A stretch of DNA of 64,000 nt from Betaproteobacteria bacterium (GTDB lineage Bacteria; Pseudomonadota; Gammaproteobacteria; Burkholderiales; SG8-41): assembly GCA_016192825.1 (NCBI GenBank), contig JACPTK010000033.1, positions 100,686 to 164,685 on the forward strand, in the 5' to 3' direction. The notes under the pieces are model-generated. The model searched no databases, was not told the origin of the DNA, and saw only the letters and a program-made list of their open reading frames with translations. This document shows positions 16,697 to 25,041 of the stretch, piece by piece. Both the position numbers and the translations under genes were made by a program. Within the stretch, counting starts at the first letter, position 1. Each line of letters opens with the position of its first letter.

Positions 16697-17165
16697 GATA
16701 AGACTTTTCCCCTCCGAGCTCGACCATGTCGTTCAGGAAGGCCGCGAGCGGGGGAAACCGCAGGCTTGCCCCGCTTGCGACATTGCGCAATTCGCCCGCC
16801 GCCGTATCGACTTCGAGCCGATCGCCCCTGCCGGCAAATGCGACGATGCCCGGGCAGGGAACCACGAGCAGTCCGCCGCTGATGCTGTTGCGGAAGAACA
16901 GCCGGCCGAACGACTCGGCCAGAACGGCGCCGATGCCCAGGGCCTTGACGGCGGCGTGCGCCGGACGCGACGATCCGCAGCCGAAATTGCAGCCGCCGAC
17001 GATGATATCGCCCGGCTGGGCACTCGCCGCAAACCCGGCATCGAGGCTTTCCAGGCAATGCTTGGCCTGCTCGCTCACGGGCAGGTGAGAATAGACGGCC
17101 CGGCGAATTTGGTCGGTGTCGATGTCATCCTGCGGAAACGTCCAGACGGTGCCGGTCACTTTCAT
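16653..17165 (-). CDS. LeuD-like hydro-lyase small subunit, second copy
   Basis: A 170-aa small subunit of the short, homoaconitase/2-methylmalate-dehydratase-like LeuD type. DDIDTDQI near residue 14 and GGCNFGCGSSRPAHAAVKAL near residue 57 are diagnostic, and AESFGRLFFRNSISGGLLVVP completes the substrate loop. ATG 17165 has AAGGGG seven bases upstream and follows the large-subunit stop by 15 bases. It differs clearly from the 208-aa LeuD at 10757, so the two pairs are not recent duplicates. Its 3' end overlaps the convergent MmgE/PrpD gene by 44 bp. Confidence 0.9.
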   Translation of the reverse strand: MKVTGTVWTFPQDDIDTDQIRRAVYSHLPVSEQAKHCLESLDAGFAASAQPGDIIVGGCNFGCGSSRPAHAAVKALGIGAVLAESFGRLFFRNSISGGLLVVPCPGIVAFAGRGDRLEVDTAAGELRNVASGASLRFPPLAAFLNDMVELGGEKSYLKARLARDRELQRR

Positions 17166-17180
17166 TCCCTGCCCCTTTGC

Positions 17181-18455
17181 TTACTGCAGATACTTGAGCG
17201 GACTCGCGATCCGGCCTTCGATGGCGGAGGCGGCCACGCTCGCCGGCGAGGCAAGATAGATTTCCGCATTCGGCCCCATGCGGCCGGGAAAATTGCGGGT
17301 ATTGCACGCGATCGCGACCTCCCCCGGCGCCAGTATGCCGCCGTGCAGGCCCGGACAGGCGCCGCAGTTCGCGCTGGTGACGATCGCGTTCGCCTCGTGC
17401 AGCACGTCGATATAGCCGAGCCGGGTCGCCGCCTTCAGCACCTCGCGTGAGCCCGGCGTCACGATGAAGCGCACCTCGGAGTGAACCTTGCGCCCCTTGA
17501 GCACCGCCGCCGCGGCGGCAATGTCCTCCAGTCGGCCGCTCGCGCACGAGCCGAGGTAAGCCTGATCGATGTGGCGCCCTTCCACTTCCGCGAGGGGTCT
17601 CACGTTGTCGGGCGCGTGCGGCGCCGCCACCTGCGGATCGAGCGTCGATGCGTCGAATTCATGCACGCCGTGGTACTCGAAACCGGAGTCGGTATCGAAT
17701 ACGCGAAACGCCCGCTTTGCACGGTCCTTGACCCAGCGCAGCGTGACATCGTCCGGCTGCACGTACGACGCCATGGCACCGATCTCCGTGCCCATGTTGC
17801 ACAGCGTGAAGCGCAGGTCCATGCCGAGGGCGCGCACGAACGAGCCTGCGAACTCGACCGCGCTGCCCAGCGCGCCGCGCTGACCCAACGCTCCATTGAT
17901 ATGGAGAGCGACGTCGCGCCCGAACACGCCTTTCCGCAACCGCCCCTCGATTCGCACCAGCTTGACGCGCGGCACGTCCAGCCAGTAACGCCCGAGGGCG
18001 AAAAGTGAAAGCGTGCCGCCCGCCAGCGACGCTGCGAATGCGCCCACCGCGCCCATCGTGGGCGTATGCGAATCGCGCAGCGCGACGACCGATCCGGGAA
18101 GCACGATGCCCTGCTCCGTCATGATGAGGTGCGAGATGCCGGCACCGGGGTCCGCCACCGCGATGCCGCGGGCGCGGTAGAAGTCGCGCCAGCGCTTCTG
18201 TCCGGCCGCGATACCGGCCGTTGGCGCCGGCGCGCCATGGTCCGTAAAAGGAAAGATCCTGTCCTTGAGCGGCAACTCGCCGACGCCCAGTTCGGCGAGA
18301 TCCGCCTCGAGGCGCGCGACTTCCTCCGCGTTGGTTGCCACCTGCACCGCGAACACGTCGGGCTCGATCTCGAGGAACTCGCCTGGCGCGACGCCCTTCG
18401 GCCTCGGATGCGCGTGCTCGATCAGCATCTTGTGCAGTGCGTGCAGGCCGCCCAT
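17181..18455 (-). CDS. LeuC-like hydro-lyase large subunit, second copy
   Basis: A 424-aa aconitase-superfamily large subunit starting at ATG 18455, preceded by GGAGGGAG. The cluster ligands are Cys304 (LGSCASGRLED), Cys364 and Cys367 (NCGAC), and the RDSHTPTMGAVGAF loop (128-140) replaces the DSHTSTHGAFG of ordinary LeuC. The shorter length and the ThrPro in this loop place it in the archaeal/homoaconitase-like subgroup rather than with LeuC at 11392. With the small subunit at 16653 it forms a leftward two-gene operon, divergent from an SDR gene across the fourth palindrome. Reversible (de)hydration of a hydroxydicarboxylate is the expected reaction. Confidence 0.9.
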   Translation of the reverse strand: MGGLHALHKMLIEHAHPRPKGVAPGEFLEIEPDVFAVQVATNAEEVARLEADLAELGVGELPLKDRIFPFTDHGAPAPTAGIAAGQKRWRDFYRARGIAVADPGAGISHLIMTEQGIVLPGSVVALRDSHTPTMGAVGAFAASLAGGTLSLFALGRYWLDVPRVKLVRIEGRLRKGVFGRDVALHINGALGQRGALGSAVEFAGSFVRALGMDLRFTLCNMGTEIGAMASYVQPDDVTLRWVKDRAKRAFRVFDTDSGFEYHGVHEFDASTLDPQVAAPHAPDNVRPLAEVEGRHIDQAYLGSCASGRLEDIAAAAAVLKGRKVHSEVRFIVTPGSREVLKAATRLGYIDVLHEANAIVTSANCGACPGLHGGILAPGEVAIACNTRNFPGRMGPNAEIYLASPASVAASAIEGRIASPLKYLQ

Positions 18456-18491
18456 GGAACGCTCCCTCCGACGCCGCTTGCGTCGTGGCCG

Positions 18492-18497
18492 ATTATA
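18492..18497 (-). promoter_or_regulatory. Leftward -10 box for the second leuCD-like operon
   Basis: Read on the minus strand the bases are TATAAT, a perfect -10. The position 17 bases upstream holds no -35 match but directly adjoins operator 4, which suggests activation from the operator. Confidence 0.45.
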
Positions 18498-18521
18498 GCG
18501 CCGCCGGCACGTCGCGCCCTC

Positions 18522-18538
18522 GTTCCATTCTCCGGAAC
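18522..18538. promoter_or_regulatory. Putative IclR operator 4 (GTTCCATTCTCCGGAAC)
   Basis: A palindrome with perfect GTTCC/GGAAC arms between the second leuCD-like operon and the SDR gene at 18617. The leftward -10 lies 24 bases away. The rightward promoter is less clear; TATGCT (18569) or TACGCT (18574) are candidates for its -10. Confidence 0.75.
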
Positions 18539-18616
18539 GCATTCTGCTTGTCGAACGCGGGTGAAATTTATGCTACGCTGATTTCGATCGGCTCGATACG
18601 GGAAGGAAGGGAATTC

Positions 18617-19384
18617 ATGCCGCAACTCGAAGGCAAGACGGCCCTGATCGCGGGCGCCGGCCGCAACAACGGCAAGGCCATCGCGCTGGCTTTCGCGCGC
18701 GAGGGCGCCGACCTGATCATGGTCGCTCGCGAAAAGCGCGATGAGCTCGAGGCCGTCTCGAAAGAATGCCAAGCGCTGGGCGCGAAGACGCTGCCGCTCC
18801 TCGCCGACGTCAGCGATCACGAGCAGGTCAACCGCATGGTGCAGCAGGGGCTCGACCACTTTGGCAAGGTCGACGTGATGGTCAACGTCGCGGGCAGGCG
18901 CCCGCACCAGGATTTCTGGGATATCAGCTACGACGAGTGGCTGCGTGTCTTCGCCGTCAACCTGCACTCCATGTTCTACCTCGCCAAGGCGCTCACGCCG
19001 TCCATGATCAGGCGCGGCGAAGGCGGCAGCCTCATCGCGCTCGGCGGTCTCGCCTCGCTCACCTCGATGCCGCAGCGCGCGCACGTGACGGCATCGAAGA
19101 CGGGCCTCTATGGCCTGATCAAGTCGCTCGCCCTCGAACTCGGCCCCTACAACATCCGGGCAAACCTCATCGCGCTCTCGCTGATCGACAACGTCCGCGT
19201 CAATCCGGAATGGTATCCGGAGAAGGGCGCCGGAACCCACACTTCCCGGGAAATGGAGGGTTGCGCGCTGCAACGCACCGGAAGGCCCGAAGAGGTGGCG
19301 AATGTCGCCGTGTATCTGGCCTCGGACCAGTCGTCGTACGTGACAGGCGACCGGGTCCTGTGTACCGGCGGCAAAGGCATGTAG
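18617..19384 (+). CDS. SDR-fold protein lacking the catalytic tyrosine
   Basis: A 255-aa SDR-fold protein from ATG 18617, with GGAAGGAAGG just upstream. The glycine motif is AGAGRNNGKA instead of TGxxxGxG, and the active-site helix reads RAHVTASKTGLYG: the Lys is there but the Tyr four residues before it is Val, with His at the fifth. The substrate-side strand ALGGLASLTS keeps a Ser. Either the His replaces the Tyr or the protein catalyses something other than ordinary dehydrogenation. The C-terminal YVTGDRVLCTGGKGM is SDR-like. It is the first gene of a rightward operon with a Bug protein (32-bp gap) and a CapA-family protein. Confidence 0.88.
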   Translation: MPQLEGKTALIAGAGRNNGKAIALAFAREGADLIMVAREKRDELEAVSKECQALGAKTLPLLADVSDHEQVNRMVQQGLDHFGKVDVMVNVAGRRPHQDFWDISYDEWLRVFAVNLHSMFYLAKALTPSMIRRGEGGSLIALGGLASLTSMPQRAHVTASKTGLYGLIKSLALELGPYNIRANLIALSLIDNVRVNPEWYPEKGAGTHTSREMEGCALQRTGRPEEVANVAVYLASDQSSYVTGDRVLCTGGKGM

Positions 19385-19416
19385 CACCCTGGTTCGATCA
19401 TTCGGAGGAGGAAAAC

Positions 19417-20382
19417 ATGACAAGAATTCAATTGCGGATCGTGACGCGCGTTTTGCTGGCGCTTTCATGCGGCGCGTTCGTGATGCCCGTTCCGGCCCAG
19501 GACTATCCGAGCAAGCCGATACGCATCGTCACCTCCCCTGCCGGTGGAGGCAATGATTTCCCGGCGCGGGTCGTCGCGCGCGGCCTCTCCGGCCCCCTGG
19601 GCCAGCAGGTGATCGTGGACAACCGGCCAACGGTCCTGATCGGCGAGATCGTGGCCAAGGCGCCGCCCGACGGCTACACGCTGCTGGTCAGCGGCAGCCC
19701 GCACTGGATAGGACCGCTCATCGAGAAGGCATCGTACGACCCCATCGCCGATTTCGCGCCGATTTCGATGCTGGACCGCGCGCCGGTCGTCCTCGTCGTG
19801 CATCCATCGATGCCGGTCACGTCCGTCCGGGCCCTGGTCCAGCTCGCCAAGGCCAGGCCCGGTGAGCTCAACTATTCTTCCGGAGGCGCCGGCGGCTCGA
19901 ATCACCTTGGGGCGATTCTGTTCAACTACCTCGCGCGCGTGAATATCGTGCGCGTCCCCTACAAGGGCAGCGGCCCCGCGATGACCGCCGTCATGAGCGG
20001 AGAGGTGCACCTGATGTTCCCCGGCGTCGGGGCCGTCGCGCCTCACGTGAAATCGCGCCGCCTGCGCGCGCTTGCGGTAGGAAGCGCCCAGCCGTCGGCG
20101 TTCCTGCCGGGCGTACCGACAATTGCCGCATCGGGCGTGCCGGGCTACGAATCCGATGCCAAGCACGCCCTGTTCGCACCCGCCGGCACGCCGGCGGCAA
20201 TCGTCGCCAGGCTGAACCAGGAGGTGGTGCGGCTATTTCAGACGCCGGAGGCAAGAGGAATATTCGTCAAGGGCGGAGTGGAAGCCGCGACCTGTTCCCC
20301 GGATGAGCTGACGGCCATCATGAAGTCGGAGCGCGAAACGACAGGCAGGATCCTCCGGGCCGCCGGCATCCGCAAGCCTTGA
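19417..20382 (+). CDS. Bug-family periplasmic binding protein
   Basis: A 321-aa TctC-type receptor from ATG 19417 with GGAGGAGG upstream. A signal peptide (MTRIQLRIVTRVLLALSCG, cleavage near VPAQDYP) is followed by KPIRIVTSPAGGGNDFPARVV and VDNRPTVLIGE; the family usually has RPGA at this place, so the binding loop is altered. VPYKGSGPAMTAVMSGEVHLMF is normal. It sits between the SDR-like gene and capA in one operon, suggesting that the three act on the same ligand. There is no membrane partner in the window. Confidence 0.92.
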   Translation: MTRIQLRIVTRVLLALSCGAFVMPVPAQDYPSKPIRIVTSPAGGGNDFPARVVARGLSGPLGQQVIVDNRPTVLIGEIVAKAPPDGYTLLVSGSPHWIGPLIEKASYDPIADFAPISMLDRAPVVLVVHPSMPVTSVRALVQLAKARPGELNYSSGGAGGSNHLGAILFNYLARVNIVRVPYKGSGPAMTAVMSGEVHLMFPGVGAVAPHVKSRRLRALAVGSAQPSAFLPGVPTIAASGVPGYESDAKHALFAPAGTPAAIVARLNQEVVRLFQTPEARGIFVKGGVEAATCSPDELTAIMKSERETTGRILRAAGIRKP

Positions 20383-20463
20383 CGGGCACGCGCGTCGAGC
20401 GGCGCTCGTGGCGACCGTGCAGCGGAATCGTGGCATTACGTCGAGCCGATCCGGGAGGCAACC

Positions 20464-21600
20464 ATGGCAACAGAGGGCAGCGCGGTCACGTTGATGGCCG
20501 GCGGAGATATCGGTCCGATCATCAAGCCGACCGAGAGATTCGCCGAGCTCATCCAGCCGGTGCTCGACCAGGCTGACCTGCGATTCGGCCAGTGCGAAAG
20601 GACGTACTCGACCCGCGGATGGGAGCCCCAGTTCGCCAACGGGCCCGGCGGGAATCTGACGCGGCTGGACCCGAACATGGCCGGCGTGTGGGAAGCCACG
20701 AACATGGATGTCATTTCGCTCGCCAGCAACCACGCGATGGACTGGGGTCCGGAGGCCGTGATCGACACGATCGAGCTGTTTCGCGGCAGGGGCAGGCACG
20801 TGATCGGCGCCGGCAGGGACGCCGATGAAGCCCGCAAACCCGCGATCGTGGAACGCAAAGGCGTAAAGATCGCGTTTCTCGGGTATTGCTCGGTTCTGCG
20901 CGACGGCCAGGCCGCAGCACCGGGGAAAGCGGGGATCGCCCCGATGCGGGCCCACACCTATTACGCGCCGGAAGAGTTCCAGCCGGGGACGCCTCCCAGG
21001 ATCATTACCGAACCCTACGAAGAGGACCTGCTTGCCCTGCAGGAAGACATTCGCAGGGCAAAACGGCTGGCGGACGTCGTGATCATGTCCATACACTGGG
21101 GCCTGCGCCACGTGCCGAAAACCATCTGCACCTACCAGCCGCCGGTCGCCCATGCCGCCATCGACGCGGGCTGCGACCTGATACTGGGACATCACGCGCA
21201 CTCGATCAAGGCGATCGAGGTCTACAAGGGAAAGGTCTGCTTCTACAGCATCGGCAATTTCATGACGACCGGGTCAAACAAGAGAACGGCGAACACGTTC
21301 GACTGGAATCTCATCTGGTTTCCAATCGACAAGGAATGCCTGCCGCCACACGGCTGCTACCAATTCCCGTCCCACTGCCGCAAGACGATGGTCGCGAAAG
21401 TGGTGATTACCAGGAAGGGGATCGAGCGCGTGTCCTTCCTGCCCGCGTTCATCAACCCCCAGGCGCAGCCCTACGTCGTGGGGCCCGAGGACAGCAAGTT
21501 CCAGGAAATACTCGAGTTCACCGAGTGGGTCTCGGACCAGCACCCGCACAAGTTCCGGGTCGAGGGAAACGAAGTGGTGGTCGACACCTCGCTTCAATGA
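20464..21600 (+). CDS. CapA family (PGA_cap) metallophosphatase-like protein
   Basis: A 378-aa protein of the CapA/PgsA family, starting at ATG 20464 after GGGAGG. The conserved metal-site elements are MAGGDIG (residues 11-17), SLASNHAMDWG near 80, MSIHWGLRH near 209 and LILGHHAHSIKAIEVYKG near 240, and YSIGNF follows. Unlike capsule CapA proteins it has no N-terminal signal or membrane segment, so it probably works in the cytoplasm as a metal-dependent hydrolase. It is the last gene of the SDR-Bug-CapA operon, and a decayed fragment of a second CapA lies at 21777. Function in carboxylate metabolism is unknown. Confidence 0.88.
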   Translation: MATEGSAVTLMAGGDIGPIIKPTERFAELIQPVLDQADLRFGQCERTYSTRGWEPQFANGPGGNLTRLDPNMAGVWEATNMDVISLASNHAMDWGPEAVIDTIELFRGRGRHVIGAGRDADEARKPAIVERKGVKIAFLGYCSVLRDGQAAAPGKAGIAPMRAHTYYAPEEFQPGTPPRIITEPYEEDLLALQEDIRRAKRLADVVIMSIHWGLRHVPKTICTYQPPVAHAAIDAGCDLILGHHAHSIKAIEVYKGKVCFYSIGNFMTTGSNKRTANTFDWNLIWFPIDKECLPPHGCYQFPSHCRKTMVAKVVITRKGIERVSFLPAFINPQAQPYVVGPEDSKFQEILEFTEWVSDQHPHKFRVEGNEVVVDTSLQ

Positions 21601-21622
21601 GCGCGGACCTCGTGCGCGCCGG

Positions 21623-21733
21623 TCAGCCCGCCCGCTCGTAAATCAGGTAGCGGTCGCCGCTTGCCCGCATGTCAGTCACGCCGCCACGAATGAATTTGCC
21701 CGTCCAGTTCAGGTAAGCAAGCGATCTGACATC
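21623..21733 (-). pseudogene. Possible 3' remnant of an unidentified gene
   Basis: The minus strand encodes a short C-terminal-looking stretch, including LDVRSLAYLNWTGKF and ASGDRYLIYERAG, before a stop at 21623. An AAGGAGG precedes an ATG in another frame that stops after seven codons. I recognise no family. This and the CapA fragment are all that I see in the 352-bp gap 21601-21952. Confidence 0.3.
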
Positions 21734-21776
21734 GAGTAGACCTCCTTGTGAAGGTGGCGCCCATCGGGCATGCACG

Positions 21777-21896
21777 AGGCCGGAGGTCCGCCGACCGCAG
21801 CGCGTCGTTTACCTGCGCAAAAGAACTGGCGGGCGGTTCGTGACCTGTGCCAACGTCACCCGCGGCCGCAATGGTTACGATCCGATCGGAAGCCAC
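21777..21896 (-). pseudogene. Decayed CapA N-terminal fragment
   Basis: The minus-strand translation contains VTIAAAGDVGTG and, 14 residues later, NDALRSADLR. These match in order the CapA start at 20464 (VTLMAGGDIG and QPVLDQADLR), then homology ends. It lies directly downstream of the acyl-CoA dehydrogenase gene, so a second CapA once ended that leftward operon. Confidence 0.6.
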
Positions 21897-21952
21897 CTTC
21901 GTACTCCGGTAGGCGTGAGACGCTCCTCGTCCGGCGGCGCCCGCCGGGCGAC

Positions 21953-23113
21953 TCAAAACGATCTCGGCATGCCCAGCACGCGCGTACCGATGTACGACAG
22001 GATCATGTTCGGCGAAACCGGGGCCACCGAGTGCAGCCTGGTTTCGCGAAACTTGCGCTCGATGTCGTATTCGGCGGCAAATCCGAAGCCGCCATGCGTC
22101 TGGAGACACACGTTGGCCGCTTCCCACGATGCGTCGGCCGCGAGCAGCTTGGCCATGTTCGCCTCGGCACCGCACGGCTTCCCGGAATCGTACAGCGCGG
22201 CGGCCTTGAAGCGCATCAGGTTTGCCGCCTCGGCGTTCGCGTAGGAGCGCGCGATCGGAAACTGGATCCCTTGGTTCTGGCCGATCGGGCGGCCGAACAC
22301 CACGCGCGCCTTCGCGTAATTGGCGGCTTTCTCGATGAACCAATAGGCGTCCCCGATACACTCGGCCGCGACCAGGACGCGCTCCACGTTCAGGCCATCG
22401 AGCAGGTACTTGAAGCCCAGGCCTTCTTCGCCGATCAGGTTCTCTGCCGGAATCTTGAGATTGTCCAGGAAGACCTCGTTTGTCTCGTGGTTGACCATGT
22501 TGCGGATCGGCCGCACCGTCATGCCGTTGCCCATCGATTTCTTGACGTCGACCAGAAATATCGACATCCCCTCGGATTTTTTCGTCACCTGCTCAAGGGG
22601 CGTCGTGCGGGCGAGCAGCACCATCAGGTCCGAATGCTGCACGCGGGATGTCCAGACCTTCTGGCCGTTGACGATATAGCGGTCTCCCTTCCTGACCGCC
22701 ATCGTCCTGATCCGGGTGGTATCGGTCCCCGCGGTCGGCTCCGTCACCGCCATCGACTGCAAGCGCAGCCTGCCCGTGGCAATTTTCGGCAGATACTGGC
22801 GTTTCTGCGCTTCGGAGCCGTGCCGGAGCACGGTACCCATGTTGTACATCTGCCCGTGGCAGCACGCGGCGTTACCGCCGGAGCGGTTGATCTCCTCCAT
22901 GATCACCGAGGCCTCGGCGACGGAAAGGCCGGATCCGCCGTACGCCTCGGGTATCAGCGCCGCGAGCCAGCCGGCCTCCGTAAGCGCCTTGACGAACTCT
23001 TCCGGGTAGCCGCGCCGCTCGTCCACGTCGCGCCAGTATTCCGCGCTAAACGACTTGCACAGGGCGCGCACGCCCTCCCGCACATGCGAGTAATCTTCGA
23101 ATGGTTCAGGCAT
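21953..23113 (-). CDS. Acyl-CoA dehydrogenase
   Basis: A 386-aa FAD-dependent acyl-CoA dehydrogenase with the complete three-domain layout. AVTEPTAGTDTTRIRT near residue 120 binds flavin and substrate, VNGQKVWTSR follows, and the C-terminal QTHGGFGFAAEYDIERKFRETR is typical. The usual catalytic IYEGT is replaced by SVAPVSPN, so the base must come from another position, as in some other subfamilies, or the reaction differs. With the BadI/MenB-like gene 52 bp upstream it forms a leftward operon, suggesting dehydrogenation of an acyl- or alicyclic-CoA followed by hydration or ring opening. Confidence 0.9.
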   Translation of the reverse strand: MPEPFEDYSHVREGVRALCKSFSAEYWRDVDERRGYPEEFVKALTEAGWLAALIPEAYGGSGLSVAEASVIMEEINRSGGNAACCHGQMYNMGTVLRHGSEAQKRQYLPKIATGRLRLQSMAVTEPTAGTDTTRIRTMAVRKGDRYIVNGQKVWTSRVQHSDLMVLLARTTPLEQVTKKSEGMSIFLVDVKKSMGNGMTVRPIRNMVNHETNEVFLDNLKIPAENLIGEEGLGFKYLLDGLNVERVLVAAECIGDAYWFIEKAANYAKARVVFGRPIGQNQGIQFPIARSYANAEAANLMRFKAAALYDSGKPCGAEANMAKLLAADASWEAANVCLQTHGGFGFAAEYDIERKFRETRLHSVAPVSPNMILSYIGTRVLGMPRSF

Positions 23114-23165
23114 ATCGATATTCGAGCATCGCGATCAGAGGGCCATCCCGTCAACCTTGATCCGC

Positions 23166-23963
23166 TTACAGCCCCTTGCGGCGGAATTTCCGGAAATCGG
23201 GCTTGCGCTTCTCTAGGAAGGCCCGGATGCCCTCCATATTCTCGTCGTTGCCGTAGATGGAGGCGAGCAGCGTGCTGCTGGGGAAATACGACTGGTAGAA
23301 CTCCTGATCGGACCCGGCGTTCAGAGCGAGTTTCGCGATGCGTATGCTCTGCGGGCTCTTGTCCAGGATCTCCTGGCACCACTCGTCCACCAGCGCATCG
23401 AGCGCCTCGTCCTTCGCCACAAAATTAACCAGCCCCATCTCCAGGGCCTGCTGCGCGCTGTACTGGCGGCAGCCGAACACGATCTCGCGGGCCTTGCGCT
23501 CGCCGACGTAACGCGCGAGCAGCTGGCAGGCTCCCCAGATCGGGATGCTCCCGACGCGAGGACCGGTTTGACCGAAAATCGCGCGTTCGCTGGCGAACGA
23601 CATGTCGCAGAACAGGTGGATCTCGTTTCCGCCCCCGACGCAGTAGCCGCGGATCTTGGCCAGTATCGGCTTGTCCATCATCCGCATTACGGTCGACAGG
23701 CCGAGCAGCCGCCGCATGTGCGTGCGCCCGACGTCCGGCGTGCGGCTTGCCTGGTCGCTGACGTCGCCGCCGGAGCAGAACGCCTTGTCGCCGGCCCCGG
23801 TCAGTACCACGACGCCGATCTCGGGATCGTCCGCCGCGCGATGCATCGCATGCGTCAGCTCGTCGTACGTGCGCGGCCTCACAGCATTGCGCTTTTCCGG
23901 ACGGTTGATCGTGACCGTCGCGACACCATTGCCCAAACTGTAGCTTATGTCCTGATAATCCAA
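23166..23963 (-). CDS. BadI/MenB-type crotonase
   Basis: A crotonase of 265 aa if started at TTG 23963, which has GGGGGA upstream and places LDYQDISYSL at the N-terminus as in homologues; an in-frame start at 24056 would add 31 unrelated residues. CSGGDVSD near 70, GYCVGGGNEIHLFCDMSFAS near 110 and AIFGQTGPRVGS near 130 are characteristic of 1,4-dihydroxy-2-naphthoyl-CoA synthase and of BadI, the 2-ketocyclohexanecarboxyl-CoA hydrolase. No other menaquinone gene is near, so a ring-opening hydrolase or related C-C bond enzyme is the better guess. The gene is the first of a leftward operon with the acyl-CoA dehydrogenase. Confidence 0.85.
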   Translation of the reverse strand: MDYQDISYSLGNGVATVTINRPEKRNAVRPRTYDELTHAMHRAADDPEIGVVVLTGAGDKAFCSGGDVSDQASRTPDVGRTHMRRLLGLSTVMRMMDKPILAKIRGYCVGGGNEIHLFCDMSFASERAIFGQTGPRVGSIPIWGACQLLARYVGERKAREIVFGCRQYSAQQALEMGLVNFVAKDEALDALVDEWCQEILDKSPQSIRIAKLALNAGSDQEFYQSYFPSSTLLASIYGNDENMEGIRAFLEKRKPDFRKFRRKGL

Positions 23964-24245
23964 GCGGGTCCCCCGACAGAAAAGAACGTGCAGCCACCGG
24001 CGACGACACGCTGTGGACATTACCCGCTGGCCGAAGCGAGTGTCAAATGACGGCATCCGTTCCGACCAGTGAAACAGGTTACGGCTGCCCCGCGTTTGGT
24101 TTAAGCTGGAAATGGCGGATAATGCAATGGGATGACGTTCGTGCGAGCGGCGATCGCACCCTTCCCGCAGCGCTGCGCAGGATTGCCCGCAATGCCTGTC
24201 GCGGCGGAACCGCCGGATCAGGTTGCAATCAAACGCATTGAAACA

Positions 24246-25028
24246 ATGGAATACAAGACCCTATTGACGAGCCAGGACGGCCCGTCTTGCGTCATCACGC
24301 TGAACCGGCCCGACAAGCGCAACGCCGTCAGCGTGCTCATGATGCAGGAACTCACGGCGGCGCTGAGGGCGGCCGAGTCCGATGACGCCGTCCGCGGCGT
24401 GATCGTCACCGGCGGCGTTTCCTATTTCGCGGCTGGCGCGGACCTGAACGAGGCGATGCAGGTCAAGACCGCGTCCCAGGGCATGGCTTACTTCAGGAAA
24501 TGGCATGCCCTCAACGCGACAATTGAAGAGCTTGCAAAACCCGTCGTCGCCGCGATCGAGGGCTTCTGCATTACCGGCGGCCTCGAACTCGCCCTCGCCT
24601 GTGACCTGCGCGTCGCAGCGGAAGGGGCGAGCTTCGCAATCACGAGTTCCCGCATCGGCACCGTTGCCGGCGCGGGCGGAACACAGCGCCTGCCCCGGAT
24701 CGTCGGAATCGGACACGCGCTGGACATCCTCTTTTTAGCGGAGCCAATCGACGCGCGGGAAGCGCATCGCATCGGGCTCATCAACCGCCTTACGCCAAAG
24801 GGCGGCGCGCTCGAAGGCGCAAAGGCCCTGGTCGGCGTCTACGCGCAGCGCGCGCCGTTGAGCCTCGCACTGGTCAAGCGCGCCGTCCGCACCGGCATGC
24901 AGATGGATCTCGCCTCGGGCATCGAATTCGAGACGTTCCTGGTGACGACGATCTACGGAACCGAAGACAAGCAGGAAGGCATTTCCGCCTTCCTGGAAAA
25001 AAGAGCCGCCCGATTCAAGGGCAAATAA
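24246..25028 (+). CDS. Enoyl-CoA hydratase/isomerase family protein
   Basis: A 260-aa crotonase from ATG 24246; the frame is open to 24132 but homology begins at MEYKTLL. The oxyanion-hole segment FAAGADLNEA near 61-70 and GFCITGGLELALACDLRV (Glu114) are present. The second catalytic Glu of hydratases, near residue 134, is Ser in FAITSSRIGTVAGAGGTQRL, so hydratase activity is doubtful; an isomerase or hydrolase is possible. It starts a rightward operon with two Bug proteins and an HIBADH-like enzyme and is divergent from the BadI-like operon. A promoter of the form TTGGTT-16-GATAAT (24096-24123) is possible. Confidence 0.9.
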   Translation: MEYKTLLTSQDGPSCVITLNRPDKRNAVSVLMMQELTAALRAAESDDAVRGVIVTGGVSYFAAGADLNEAMQVKTASQGMAYFRKWHALNATIEELAKPVVAAIEGFCITGGLELALACDLRVAAEGASFAITSSRIGTVAGAGGTQRLPRIVGIGHALDILFLAEPIDAREAHRIGLINRLTPKGGALEGAKALVGVYAQRAPLSLALVKRAVRTGMQMDLASGIEFETFLVTTIYGTEDKQEGISAFLEKRAARFKGK

Positions 25029-25041
25029 ACTGGAGGAAAAT

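Noticed and set aside
24059..24075. GTTCCGACCAGTGAAAC between the two crotonase operons, resembling the palindrome
   Set aside because: The right arm has one mismatch, inner symmetry is poor, and no -10 is found at the 24-26 base distance seen at the other sites.
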